Source: Flavobacterium sp. KS-LB2 (GTDB lineage Bacteria > Bacteroidota > Bacteroidia > Flavobacteriales > Flavobacteriaceae). From it: a stretch of DNA of 64,000 bases. The stretch covers positions 1,426,001-1,490,000 of the forward strand of contig NZ_CP145904.1 in assembly GCF_036895565.1 (NCBI RefSeq), written 5' to 3'. Shown here in pieces: positions 1-8,835 of the stretch. Both the position numbers and the translations under genes were made by a program. Positions within the stretch are counted from its first letter, which is position 1; every line of letters starts with the position of its first letter. Under the pieces are notes generated by a model. It searched no databases. It was not told where the DNA came from and was given only the letters and a program-made list of their open reading frames with translations.

Positions 1-491
1 CCTACTAATCCTGTTATTACGCCAACAATTGCTCCTTCGATAAGGATAAGTGGATAATTGAATTTTTGTTCTTCGGGTTTTTCGTTTGTAATTTTTTTGT
101 CTTTTCGAATCATACTATACGATGCGGCAATCATAATTACTGCAAAAAGCAACATCATTAGTAGGTTTTTTGTAATTACAAATTTCCCTATAAAAAACAC
201 CTCTTTTGGAATTGCAGGAACGATTAAGGCTCTTGTAGTAAAAACAGCAATAATTGATGGAATCCCAAAAACGATAGCTGTTTTGATATTTACTAATCCT
301 TTTTTGAAATAGCCCACAGTTCCTACAGCACTTGTAAGTCCTACAATAAATAAGGAATACGCTGTTGCTAAAACGGGTTCAATAGCGAATAAATAAACTA
401 AAACAGGTACAGTAAGAATACTGCCACCACCACCTATTAATCCTAATGCAACGCCAATAAGTATGGATGTAAAATAACCAATATATTCCAT
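1..491 (-). CDS. TauE/SafE family membrane transporter (partial, C-terminus off the left edge)
   Basis: The reverse strand reads from an ATG at 491 through to the window edge without a stop, giving 163 residues that start MEYIGYFTSILIGVALGLIG. The glycine-rich loop GLIGGGGSILTVPVLVY in the first helix and the later repeat start GAIVGVITGLVG are hallmarks of TauE/SafE permeases, which export sulfite, sulfonates or other organic anions across the inner membrane. Four to five hydrophobic segments are visible before the cut. The substrate cannot be deduced; in this phylum the family often sits beside sulfur-related genes, but no such neighbour is visible here. The family call is firm, the substrate unknown. 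Confidence 0.85.
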   Translation of the reverse strand, partial: MEYIGYFTSILIGVALGLIGGGGSILTVPVLVYLFAIEPVLATAYSLFIVGLTSAVGTVGYFKKGLVNIKTAIVFGIPSIIAVFTTRALIVPAIPKEVFFIGKFVITKNLLMMLLFAVIMIAASYSMIRKDKKITNEKPEEQKFNYPLILIEGAIVGVITGLV

Positions 492-749
492 GAGTTAAAA
501 ATTTTATACTGCAAAGATTGTCAGTTAAATTTCGGCGTACAGTAACATTTATCACATAGGTATTTTTTTTTAGAAAATATAGTAGAAAAAAGAGCATAAA
601 AAACAGGAGGCCAATAGATCTAATGCTTTATCGAGTTTTTTACAGATTATTTTTAACGAACGAGTTTTTCTTTTATTACTTACAACTAATCAAATAGATT
701 TGATGGCAATTCTGGTTTTAAAAGTATGTAATAAACAAAACTGCAGCTA

Positions 750-1604
750 TTAATGTTCTGGATTTTTTGATGTAATTGTTGACCCTGCAGAAGCGATAAT
801 AACAAAAACAACAGCTAAAATTTCGTTGAAAGTTAGGATTTCTTGTAAAAAAATAAAAGCGCAAATGGATGCAGCAGCAGGTTCTAAACTCATCAAAATA
901 CTGAAGGTTCGTGCAGGAAGCTGCCCTAGAGCTTTCATTTCTAATGTAAACGGAATTGCACTGGATAATAACGCAAGCGCGATACCTAAACCTAAAAGAG
1001 GAGGAGTTAGGTTACTAAGGCCATTGCTTAGAATTCCAAAAGGAACAATTAATAGGGAAGCAAAGAGCATTCCGATGGTAACAGCATCTCCGCCTTTCAT
1101 TATTTTTGAAATTTTTCCTCCCAAGACGATATAAGCTGCCCAAAGTGCACCAGCCAAAAGAGCAAACAATACCCCTAGAATATCTATTCCATCATTGTAC
1201 CACGGAGCAATCAAAACGATTCCAGCTGCCGCAAGTAGTACCCAAAAAAAATCTATTATGCGTTTTGAACCCAGAACAGCTACTAATAAAGGACCAATAA
1301 ATTCTAGTGTTACAGCAAGTCCAATGGGAATTCTCTCAATTGAAAGGTAAAAAATCAAATTCATTGCACCTAACGACAATCCGTATGGAATTACTAATTT
1401 CCATTGATTAGCAGTTATTTTTTTTAGGTTTGGTCTGTAAACGGCCCATAATAGTAATGCTGAAATACCAATTCTCAAGGATGCAGTTCCCGCAGCACCA
1501 ATAGCAGGGAAAAGACCTTTCGCGATTGCCGCCCCAGATTGTACACTTATTATAGCTAAAAGTACAGCAGGTAATGGAGGAATGTTGATTGGTTTAAGTT
1601 TCAT
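750..1604 (-). CDS. EamA/DMT exporter, RhtA-like (threonine/homoserine efflux type)
   Basis: 284 residues with about ten hydrophobic helices in two EamA repeats. From memory of E. coli RhtA, several stretches match closely: SLGAMNLIFYLSIERIPIG, EFIGPLLVAVLGSKR, PFTLEMKALGQLPARTF and LMSLEPAAASICAFIFL. RhtA exports threonine and homoserine at the inner membrane. The length equals the usual family size, and the ATG at 1604 is followed directly by MKLKPINIPPLPAVLLAII. It is a single gene with no close partner. The exporter class is clear; the exact amino acid substrate is inferred by similarity only. The thrABC operon lies far away at 54-58 kb and gives no linkage support. Confidence 0.82.
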   Translation of the reverse strand: MKLKPINIPPLPAVLLAIISVQSGAAIAKGLFPAIGAAGTASLRIGISALLLWAVYRPNLKKITANQWKLVIPYGLSLGAMNLIFYLSIERIPIGLAVTLEFIGPLLVAVLGSKRIIDFFWVLLAAAGIVLIAPWYNDGIDILGVLFALLAGALWAAYIVLGGKISKIMKGGDAVTIGMLFASLLIVPFGILSNGLSNLTPPLLGLGIALALLSSAIPFTLEMKALGQLPARTFSILMSLEPAAASICAFIFLQEILTFNEILAVVFVIIASAGSTITSKNPEH

Positions 1605-2101
1605 GAGGGTTTGACTATCGGCTTGTAAAACTACAAAATTTATAATTCAAAGTACTAGTGATGTTCGTAGTCATTAATTAATAATGCGTATCAAGGATTG
1701 AAATATCGGTTGTTGTGTCGTTAGGCACTGCATATTGATAGTATTTTAAATTAAAAATCGTTAGGGTTGTAGGTAAGAAACTTTGATTGTTTTGTTATCT
1801 ACTTAAGCACACTAAATCCGTTTCGATTTTTTTATGTGCCAATTTTAAGTAGCTAAAGGCACATTTCAATCCTTAAATATTCTTATCAATTGCTTTCTTT
1901 TCGACTAATGAACTTATGCAAAAAGGGTTTACATAGTCTAAGATTGTTAATGGTTAAAAATGGGGACTTTTATTTTCTGAATTGATTCAATTTTGGAATT
2001 GTTGCCAGAAAGTTAGCTGCAATTAACGAAGAGAATGCACAAGATTCAACTGCATTTCATGGTAGAAAAAATAATTCTTTTCTTCGTCATTTTTTTTAAA
2101 T
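1605..2101. other. Gene-free region with nested inverted repeats
   Basis: About 500 bases hold no credible coding frame. Two 12-base arms, AAGGATTGAAAT at 1693-1704 and ATTTCAATCCTT at 1863-1874, form a perfect inverted repeat. Inside them ACTTAAGCACA (1801-1811) partly pairs with TGTGCCAATTTTAAGT (1835-1850). No -7 element or U-tract was found that would define an RNA gene. It may be a decayed mobile fragment or an uncharacterised structured RNA. Confidence 0.3.
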
Positions 2102-2141
2102 AAAAAGGACGATTCTACATTTTCGTATCATCGTCCTTTTT
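2102..2141 (-). terminator. Hairpin terminator after the alcohol dehydrogenase gene
   Basis: AAAAAGGACGAT (2102-2113) and ATCGTCCTTTTT (2130-2141) form a perfect 12-bp stem with a 16-base loop. The A- and T-rich ends make it usable in both directions. It lies 40 bases past the stop codon of the dehydrogenase gene. Confidence 0.8.
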
Positions 2142-2181
2142 GTATTTCGAATTTAGCAACGTGCTAAAAGTATGCTTTATT

Positions 2182-3240
2182 TTAGCTTTTTAGCGAAGCC
2201 ATATCAATTACAAAACGGTATCGAACATCACTTTTCAGCATTCTTTCGTAGGCTTCGTTAATATCCTGCATCTTGATTATTTCAATTTCAGATACAATGT
2301 TATGCTCTCCACAAAAATCAAGCATTTCCTGCGTTTCTGCAATTCCACCAATTAGGGAACCCGCTACTGATTTTCTCCCCATGATCATAGGAACAGTATT
2401 CAAAATAGGTTCTAAACCACCTAAATAACCGACTAAAACCAAAGTTCCATTCGTATTTAAAGTTCCCACATACGGATTTATATCATGCACATACGGAACG
2501 GTATCAATGATTAAATCAAATTTTCCGTTTACAGCATTCATATGCGCTTCATCAGTTGAAATTACAACCGAGTCCGCACCCAGTTCTAATGCATCTTTTT
2601 CCTTATCTGGTGTTCTGGAGAAAAGAGTGACTTCGGCACCCAAACCTTTCGCTAGTTTTATAGCCATATGTCCCAATCCGCCTAAACCTACAACGGCAAC
2701 TTTACTTCCTTTCCCAACTTTCCAGTGGCGTAGTGGTGACCAAGTCGTGATTCCTGCACACAATAAAGGTGCAGTTGCAGCCAAGTCAAGATTAGCGGGT
2801 ACTTTTAAAACGAATTCTTCGTTGACTACTACTTTTTCAGAATAGCCACCAAAAGTCATTCCGCCTAAATATTTGTCGGGACCATTATAAGTGCCAACCC
2901 ATCCATTAGAACAATACTGTTCCAAATCTTGTTTGCAATTATCACACGTTTTACAAGAATCGACTAAACAACCTACAGCAGCAAAATCTCCTACTTTTAG
3001 TTTAGTGACTTTGTTTCCTATTTTGGTTACTTTTCCTACGATTTCATGACCAGGAACTGCTGGATAAGCTGTAAATCCCCAATCATTTTTAGCAGTGTGT
3101 AAATCAGAGTGACAAACACCGCAATACAAAATCTCGATTTCAATATCATTTTCAGTAGCATTTCTACGTTGAATATCCATTTGTTTCAATGGCGCATCAG
3201 CCGCTACCGTACCGTAAGCTTTTACATTTGTGGTTTCCAT
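2182..3240 (-). CDS. Zinc-dependent alcohol dehydrogenase (YahK/CAD-type medium-chain family)
   Basis: 352 residues, the normal size for medium-chain zinc dehydrogenases that interconvert alcohols and aldehydes with NAD(P)H in the cytosol. The catalytic zinc ligands lie in CGVCHSDLHTAKNDWG (about residue 38) and GHEIVGKV (about 65). The structural zinc loop is the cysteine-rich stretch DSCKTCDNCKQDLEQYC (about 95-110). The Rossmann nucleotide loop is GLGGLGHMAIKLAKGLG (about 180). Overall similarity is to YahK/cinnamyl-alcohol dehydrogenase-like aldehyde reductases, which usually prefer NADPH; the preferred substrate cannot be read from sequence. It is a lone gene with a strong terminator and 725 bases of non-coding DNA upstream. 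Confidence 0.9.
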   Translation of the reverse strand: METTNVKAYGTVAADAPLKQMDIQRRNATENDIEIEILYCGVCHSDLHTAKNDWGFTAYPAVPGHEIVGKVTKIGNKVTKLKVGDFAAVGCLVDSCKTCDNCKQDLEQYCSNGWVGTYNGPDKYLGGMTFGGYSEKVVVNEEFVLKVPANLDLAATAPLLCAGITTWSPLRHWKVGKGSKVAVVGLGGLGHMAIKLAKGLGAEVTLFSRTPDKEKDALELGADSVVISTDEAHMNAVNGKFDLIIDTVPYVHDINPYVGTLNTNGTLVLVGYLGGLEPILNTVPMIMGRKSVAGSLIGGIAETQEMLDFCGEHNIVSEIEIIKMQDINEAYERMLKSDVRYRFVIDMASLKS

Positions 3241-3965
3241 TCTATAAATTTTTAAATTGTTTTTTTAGGTTTTCTTATAAAGCTTGTACTGTTTTAATTC
3301 GACAACAAGTTTGTGATTTGGAGTCGCAAAATAGCTTAAAATTCCTTTTTTATGAGTATCATTGAATTCCATTTGAAACACATTTTTAGAGTGTATATCT
3401 TAGGAAAACAATTGATTTACTTCAAAAGTTAACAGATTATAAAGATACTGTAATTAAGTTAAATATTTTATCTAATATGAATTTACTAAAGCATCTTTAG
3501 AGTTTTTAGGAGCAGAACAATTTCGTAGATAACAACCAAAGTCCTGCTGTCCGCTAAACCTTTTCCTAACCAAAAAAGCTAGGAAAAGTATAACTCTCGA
3601 AAAATCGAGATTGCTAGAACTCAATTTGACGTTTAGTTTTTTCTGAAAAAGGAGAAAAAGGAATGTATGGTATGTTGTCCTTTTTTTCTATTATTTTTTC
3701 CATAAGCTCAATAATTTTTTTTCATCATAGCTATTTTATATTTATGCCAACTCTTTGAGAGTAATTATACAGCAAAGAGATGTATATCCAGAAGTAAAAT
3801 TTTACCAGATAGAAGCATAGATAAAAGAGTTTAAAAACTCATTTTTTTTGGTTTCCTCTAGCTATGTTTTCTATTAGTAAAGAGAAACGTCTTTCAAAAT
3901 GCAAAAATAGTATGAATCTATTTGGTAAAAAAAAAACATAAAATTGAATTACACCCAACGGGCAT
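3241..3965. repeat. Long intergenic region with a dispersed palindromic repeat
   Basis: 725 bases without a gene. At 3500-3610 it contains TTTTTAGGAGC, then TCCTGCTGTCCGCTA, a 9-bp hairpin (CTTTTCCTA 3560-3568 with TAGGAAAAG 3580-3588) and a 6-bp hairpin (TCTCGA 3595-3600 with TCGAGA 3605-3610). The TTTTTAGGAGC and TCCTGCT...CG words recur at 43685-43713, so these are two members of one dispersed family. The rest is AT-rich and shows nothing else that I recognise. Confidence 0.5.
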
Positions 3966-5072
3966 TTATTCTAATATTAATTCACTTAAAGCTTCTTTGC
4001 TAAAGCCTTTTAATTGGTTATTTTCTCCTGCTTTTATTTTCGCTACCCAATTCGGATCTGATAAAAGGGGTCTTCCTACTGCTACAAGATCAAAATCACC
4101 TCTGTCTAAACGTCTTGTTAATTCATCCAAAGACGTAGGTTGAGAACTTTCGCCTGTAAAAGCTCCGAAGAAATCTCCTGAAAGTCCAACAGAACCTACT
4201 GTGATAGTTGGTTTTCCAGTGATTTTTTTAGCCCATCCTGCAAAATTAAGGTCATTATCTTCAAATTCCGGTTCCCAAAAACGGCGCTGTGAACAATGTA
4301 GTATATCAACACCAGCATCAATCAAAGGACTAAGCCAAGCTTCCATTTCTTGAGGTGTTTTTGCCAGTTTGAAGTTGTAATCCGATGGCTTGAACTGAGA
4401 AAGTCTCATGATTACGGCAAATTCTTCCCCTACTTGTTTTCTAATTTCTTTAATCACTTCTACGGCAAAACGAGTGCGTTCTGCTAAAGTTTTACCACCG
4501 TAAAGATCGGTACGTAGATTTGTCGCATCCCAGAAAAATTGGTCAATCAGATAATCGTGAGCACCATGTATTTCGATACAGTCAAAACCTAATCTTTTGG
4601 CATCAGCTGCAGCCTTTCCAAAAGCTATAATAGTATTTTCGATATCATTTGTTGTCATCGTGGTACCATTGCTAAAACCCGGTCTGTTTAGTCCTGACGG
4701 TCCTTCGAAAGGTACTGGTGGCACCCAACCGGAATGGTGGTTGTCCATAATTCCCATGTGCCATAATTGTGGTCCCATTTGTCCACCTGCGGTATGCACA
4801 CCATCAATTACTTGTTGCCATCCTGCCAAAGATTGTGCTCCATAAAAGTGAGGAACATTAGCATCATTTGATGATGAAGGCCTATTAATTACTGTTCCTT
4901 CAGATAAAATTAAACCCACTTGACCTTCAGCTCTTTTTTGATAGTAAGCTGCTACTGTATCTGTTGGTATACCATTTGGAGAAAAAGAGCGAGTCATAGG
5001 GGCCATTACAATTCTGTTTTTAAGATGTAATGTCTTCAAGTTGAAGGGTGTAAATAAACTATTTGTATTCAT
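3966..5072 (-). CDS. Old Yellow Enzyme family NADH:flavin oxidoreductase / alkene reductase
   Basis: 368 residues forming one FMN-binding TIM barrel. FMN and substrate contacts are visible: NRIVMAPMTRSFSPNG near the N-terminus, EIHGAHDYLIDQFFWDATN (about 180-198) with the HGAH substrate-binding pair, NLRTDLYGG, and the phosphate-binding end VGRPLLSDPNW (about 330). Enzymes of this NemA/OYE group reduce activated alkenes, nitro compounds or nitrate esters with NAD(P)H in the cytosol. The ArsR-type regulator starts just upstream on the same strand and ends 6 bases before this gene, so the two form an operon. That suggests induction by an electrophile or redox stress; the inducer is unknown. Confidence 0.9.
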   Translation of the reverse strand: MNTNSLFTPFNLKTLHLKNRIVMAPMTRSFSPNGIPTDTVAAYYQKRAEGQVGLILSEGTVINRPSSSNDANVPHFYGAQSLAGWQQVIDGVHTAGGQMGPQLWHMGIMDNHHSGWVPPVPFEGPSGLNRPGFSNGTTMTTNDIENTIIAFGKAAADAKRLGFDCIEIHGAHDYLIDQFFWDATNLRTDLYGGKTLAERTRFAVEVIKEIRKQVGEEFAVIMRLSQFKPSDYNFKLAKTPQEMEAWLSPLIDAGVDILHCSQRRFWEPEFEDNDLNFAGWAKKITGKPTITVGSVGLSGDFFGAFTGESSQPTSLDELTRRLDRGDFDLVAVGRPLLSDPNWVAKIKAGENNQLKGFSKEALSELILE

Positions 5073-5078
5073 ATTGTA

Positions 5079-5378
5079 TTATAGATTAGATTCAATTATT
5101 TTACTGAGTGCTGTAAATGCTTTTTCGTTGCGTTTGTAATAGGTCCATTGTCCAACACGTGTAGATTCTATAAATCCGGCACGTTGAAGAATTGATAGAT
5201 ATTCTGAAACGGTTGATTGGGTGAGTCCCGCTTTGGCTTGAATTTGTCCTACGCAAACTCCGTGCTCAAAACCAACCACTACTTGCTCCGGAAAATTTTT
5301 TTCCGGTTCTTTTAACCATTCCAGCATTTGTAATCTGGACTTGTTTGATAAGGCTTTAAATAGTTCTATTTGATCCAT
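5079..5378 (-). CDS. ArsR-family winged-helix repressor
   Basis: 99 residues: a single ArsR/SmtB-type winged helix, with the recognition helix in AGLTQSTVSEYLSILQRAGFIES (about 51-73). Two cysteines (in GVCVGQ and nearby positions) are possible sensor residues, but the classic ELCVC metal box is absent, so it is more like the non-metal, redox or small-molecule sensing members. It is the first gene of an operon with the flavin oxidoreductase. The ATG at 5378 is only 5 bases after a -7 promoter element and a palindrome that is a likely operator, so autorepression is expected. Confidence 0.88.
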   Translation of the reverse strand: MDQIELFKALSNKSRLQMLEWLKEPEKNFPEQVVVGFEHGVCVGQIQAKAGLTQSTVSEYLSILQRAGFIESTRVGQWTYYKRNEKAFTALSKIIESNL

Positions 5379-5382
5379 AGAG

Positions 5383-5408
5383 CAAATATATCGACTTTTC
5401 CCGATATA
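5383..5408 (-). promoter_or_regulatory. Promoter -7 element overlapped by a palindromic operator
   Basis: On the minus strand TATATTTG (5390-5383) fits the Bacteroidota -7 consensus TAnnTTTG. It overlaps the inverted repeat TATATCG (5387-5393) / CGATATA (5402-5408), two 7-base arms separated by 8 bases. The position directly before the ArsR start codon is what is expected for an autoregulatory operator. Binding is inferred. Confidence 0.6.
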
Positions 5409-5578
5409 CCAATTTAATGTACATTATTTTAGGATATATTTAGGAGTAGGAGCGCTTAGTTGAGTTAGAATTGTAAATGAGGTAGTTATTGGAGCAACAA
5501 TTAAAAAAATACGGTGGTTTAAGTATCTACACATAAATAATTTGTATTTTGACCCCAAAAAAATAACTATTTATTAAA

Positions 5579-6841
5579 ATGTCACAAAAAATAAAGCAAT
5601 TTACAATTCATGAAGACTGGACGGTAGTACTTTTAGGTTTCCTCATTATTGGGCTATCTCTTTTTGTTTTTCTACCTTCGGTTCCTGTTTTTAAGTGGAA
5701 TAGCGGAGCTGATTTATTACATGATGTATTGAATTTAAGTAATTTACAAGTCATTCTTTGGCAATTTTTATATCTTATTTCCGTAGGGAGTTTAGGTGCT
5801 TTAATGACAGGAAAGTCGGTGAAAAATTTCTTATTGGGTTTTCCGGCGGTTTATATATTGACAGTTATTGCGTTGATTATTGCGGGAAACAGTACAATAA
5901 AAGGGCTCAATTTAGAGGCTGTAATTTTTAGTTTGATTATTGGTTTGTTTATAGGTAACTTTTTTATGCTACCAGAATGGTTTCGAACAGCCCTATCTAC
6001 AGAAATTTTTGTAAAAATTGGATTGGTGTTATTAGGGACTAGTGTCATATTTTCAGATATTCTTAAAGCAGGTTCTTTAGGGCTTATTCAAGCTTTGATA
6101 GTCGTATTGTCGGTTTGGTATTTTGCTTTTTGGTTGTGTAAAAAACTAAAAGTAGATGACGAGTTAACGATGATGATATCCAGCGCAGTTTCTATTTGCG
6201 GAGTTTCGGCTGCTATTGCTACTTCTGGCGCCATTAAAGGTGACTCAAAGAAACTTTCGTATGTAATCTCGATGGTTTTAGTAACCGCTATTCCCATGAT
6301 GATTTTTATGCCAATTATTGCTAAGTATTTTAATTTTCCAGAGGAAGTTACGGGTGCTTGGTTGGGTGGTAGTATTGATACTTCGGGAGCAGTTGTAGCT
6401 TCTGGTTCGTTGGTGGGTGAAACGGCTTTGAAAATAAGTACGATTGTTAAATTTTCTCAGAATGTATTATTGGGTTTAGCCGCTTTTGCAATTTCTGTTT
6501 ATTGGACTTACCGTCAAAATACAGCTGATGACGCTACTGTGTCTAAACCAACTTTAAAAGTGATTTGGGAACGTTTTCCAAAATTTGTTATTGGATTTAT
6601 TGTTGCTTCTTTACTTTTTTCTTTTTTGCTTACTGCTGATGTTCGCGATGAGGTGAAAGATGGATTAAAGAATTTACAAGGGATTTGGTTTGCTTTGGCT
6701 TTTACAAGCATTGGTTTAGAAACTAATTTCAAAGATTTGTTTAGTAAAAACAGCAAAAAGCCACTTTATGCTTTCTTAATTGCGCAGTTATTTAATATCA
6801 TTATCACTCTAATTATTGCCTTTATTTTGTTTGGAGAATGA
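5579..6841 (+). CDS. YeiH/UPF0324-type putative sulfate exporter family membrane protein
   Basis: 420 residues with about eleven transmembrane helices, matching the conserved YeiH family (putative sulfate or organic anion exporters of the inner membrane). Typical segments are ISSAVSICGVSAAIATSGAI (about 201-220), TGAWLGGSIDTSGAVVASG (about 258-276) and WFALAFTSIGLETNFKDL near the C-terminus. Bacterial members are often regulated with cysteine or taurine metabolism, but direct transport evidence is limited. It is transcribed alone, with 256 non-coding bases behind it. Confidence 0.85.
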   Translation: MSQKIKQFTIHEDWTVVLLGFLIIGLSLFVFLPSVPVFKWNSGADLLHDVLNLSNLQVILWQFLYLISVGSLGALMTGKSVKNFLLGFPAVYILTVIALIIAGNSTIKGLNLEAVIFSLIIGLFIGNFFMLPEWFRTALSTEIFVKIGLVLLGTSVIFSDILKAGSLGLIQALIVVLSVWYFAFWLCKKLKVDDELTMMISSAVSICGVSAAIATSGAIKGDSKKLSYVISMVLVTAIPMMIFMPIIAKYFNFPEEVTGAWLGGSIDTSGAVVASGSLVGETALKISTIVKFSQNVLLGLAAFAISVYWTYRQNTADDATVSKPTLKVIWERFPKFVIGFIVASLLFSFLLTADVRDEVKDGLKNLQGIWFALAFTSIGLETNFKDLFSKNSKKPLYAFLIAQLFNIIITLIIAFILFGE

Positions 6842-7081
6842 TGATTTGATTCATATCATAAGTTTAAAAAATCTATTTTACAATTTGTACAATGCATTTT
6901 ATTTTAACCTAAATAAAGTGCTATAACTGTAATAGAGTGTACCCATGCTATTTTAAAGAATGTTATAGTATTGAAACTGTATTCATTTTGTTGCAAACAT
7001 TTTTTAAGTGCTTCAAACGTTTTCGCTAATTTTTACTCGTTAAAGAAAATTTAAATTATTTTTTTCTTTCATTAGTTTCAT

Positions 7082-7089
7082 TACTTTTG
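7082..7089 (+). promoter_or_regulatory. -7 promoter element before the small exported protein
   Basis: TACTTTTG matches TAnnTTTG exactly and ends 8 bases before the ATG at 7098. No TTG box at the usual distance was found. The 5' leader would be only a few bases long. Confidence 0.45.
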
Positions 7090-7097
7090 GCCTCCAA

Positions 7098-7511
7098 ATG
7101 AGACTAACTGTATTTTTCTTGTACCTATTTTTCCATCTGCAAAGTGGAGGAAATTATGTTCATGCTACTTCGCGTGACAATAGCATTTCGCATGACAATA
7201 GCATTTATAGTTGTTTAATTTCCAAGTTTGAAAAAACGGATCAAGGGAGTTTTTCAAAGACTATTTCGAGCAGTATTACCATTAATTTTGCAGGCTTTGA
7301 TCTAGAAGAAGAATATTCCAATAACGATTCTCTTAAAAATAGTGACTCAAATAAAAAAAATACTGGAAAATTCGATGTTTCAAAAGTTTGGTATCAGACA
7401 TTTTCCTGCCAATCTGTTGTAAATCATTATTATAAGAATTTTAAAATCTTCTCGCCATCTTGTGGCCAGTCAAATCCTATTTACATTACACAACGTGTAT
7501 TAAGAATTTGA
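7098..7511 (+). CDS. Small exported protein of unknown function upstream of the RND pump
   Basis: 137 residues beginning MRLTVFFLYLFFHLQSGGNY, a hydrophobic start that looks like a signal peptide. The body is polar (serine, asparagine and lysine rich), with two cysteines in SCQSVVNHYYKNF and SPSCGQSNP that could form a disulfide. No known domain is recognised. It sits 171 bases before the periplasmic adaptor gene on the same strand and may belong to the same regulon. Evidence that it is real: a clean frame, an exact -7 element directly upstream and a plausible export signal. It remains a hypothetical protein. Confidence 0.55.
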   Translation: MRLTVFFLYLFFHLQSGGNYVHATSRDNSISHDNSIYSCLISKFEKTDQGSFSKTISSSITINFAGFDLEEEYSNNDSLKNSDSNKKNTGKFDVSKVWYQTFSCQSVVNHYYKNFKIFSPSCGQSNPIYITQRVLRI

Positions 7512-7682
7512 TTATTAGCGTAATCAGTTCCTAAATTCTTGATGCTTTCTACTACATGAATACATAATTCAATTGTTTTTATGGTATGATCGTTCAGATC
7601 CTTTTATGGAAACTGATGCCTTTTTACGTCCCAAGGAATTCTTAATTCCAAGTATTAAATCGCTTAATTTTCATTTTACATC

Positions 7683-8765
7683 ATGAATAAAATACTCGTG
7701 TTCACGGGCTTAATTGCCGTATTGTGCCTTACTAGCTGTACAACTAAAAAACAAGAAAAAGAAGAAGAAACAAAATTTGTTGTTACCAATCCTATAAAAA
7801 TTGATACTTCATTTACCAAGCAATATGTTTCACAAATTCGTTCTGTTCGAAATATCGAAATCCGAGCTCAAGAAAAAGGATTCCTACAAAATATTTATGT
7901 TGACGAAGGCCAGTTTGTAAGAAAAGGCCAGCTTTTGTTTAGAATTATGCCGGGAATGTATCAGGCAGAATTGCTTAAAGCAAAAGCCGAAGCCAAAGGA
8001 GCTGAGATTGAATTGCAAAATGCAAGAATGCTGGCAGATAAAAATATAGTCTCCAAAAATGAACAAGCATTGGCTCAAGCCAAATTAGAGCAGGCGAGAG
8101 CCGAAGTTGCTTTAGCAAAACTTCATTTGTCATTTACCGAAATCAGAGCGCCCTTCGACGGGACTATTGACCGTATACCTAAAAAATTAGGCAGTCTAAT
8201 CGATGAAGGGGAATTGTTAACGAGTCTTTCTGATAACAGTCAGATGTTTGCCTATTTTAACGTTTCAGAACCAGAATATTTAGACTATCAAACAAACATA
8301 AAAGACCGCGCAAATACTAATGTCAGCTTGCTTTTGGCAAATAATGAACTCTTTAAATCAAAAGGAAATGTTGAGGTTATTGAAAGTGAGTTTAACAACG
8401 AAACAGGGAATATTGCTTTCAGAGCACGATTCCCAAACACTAATAAATTATTGAGACACGGAGAAACGGGATCGGTTCAAATGCTAGTTCCGCTAAAAAA
8501 TGCTATTGTAATTCCACAGAAAGCGACTTATGAAATTCAAGATAAAAATTATGTTTTTGTAGTCAACAAAAACAATGTCTTAGAATCAAAGGAAATTACG
8601 ATAACTGGAGAAATTCCAGATTTGTATGTTATTTCAACTGGGATTACCGAAAATGATAAAATTTTACTAGAAGGTATTCAGAAAGTAAAGGATAATGAAA
8701 AAATCAAGTACGATTATGTATCACCTAAAGAAGTTATTAGCCATTTACGAGTAAAAGCAGAATAG
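7683..8765 (+). CDS. RND efflux pump periplasmic adaptor lipoprotein (AcrA/MexA-like)
   Basis: 360 residues. The N-terminus has a lipobox, LCLTSC, with the lipidated cysteine near residue 19. It continues with a biotinyl-lipoyl half-motif (GFLQNIYVDEGQFVRKGQLL, about 66-85), a helical hairpin rich in Ala/Glu/Lys (about 95-140), the second lipoyl half (IRAPFDGTIDRIPKKLGSLI, about 157-176) and beta-barrel and membrane-proximal domains. It links the inner-membrane pump to the outer-membrane channel. The pump and channel genes follow on the same strand (gap of 70 bases, then an 8-base overlap). Substrates are unknown. Confidence 0.92.
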   Translation: MNKILVFTGLIAVLCLTSCTTKKQEKEEETKFVVTNPIKIDTSFTKQYVSQIRSVRNIEIRAQEKGFLQNIYVDEGQFVRKGQLLFRIMPGMYQAELLKAKAEAKGAEIELQNARMLADKNIVSKNEQALAQAKLEQARAEVALAKLHLSFTEIRAPFDGTIDRIPKKLGSLIDEGELLTSLSDNSQMFAYFNVSEPEYLDYQTNIKDRANTNVSLLLANNELFKSKGNVEVIESEFNNETGNIAFRARFPNTNKLLRHGETGSVQMLVPLKNAIVIPQKATYEIQDKNYVFVVNKNNVLESKEITITGEIPDLYVISTGITENDKILLEGIQKVKDNEKIKYDYVSPKEVISHLRVKAE

Positions 8766-8835
8766 TTTAAAGTGTTAAGTATTCTGTTTATACTTTAAAA
8801 CTCCAATTTGGTTTAATCATTAAAAAAATAAATAA

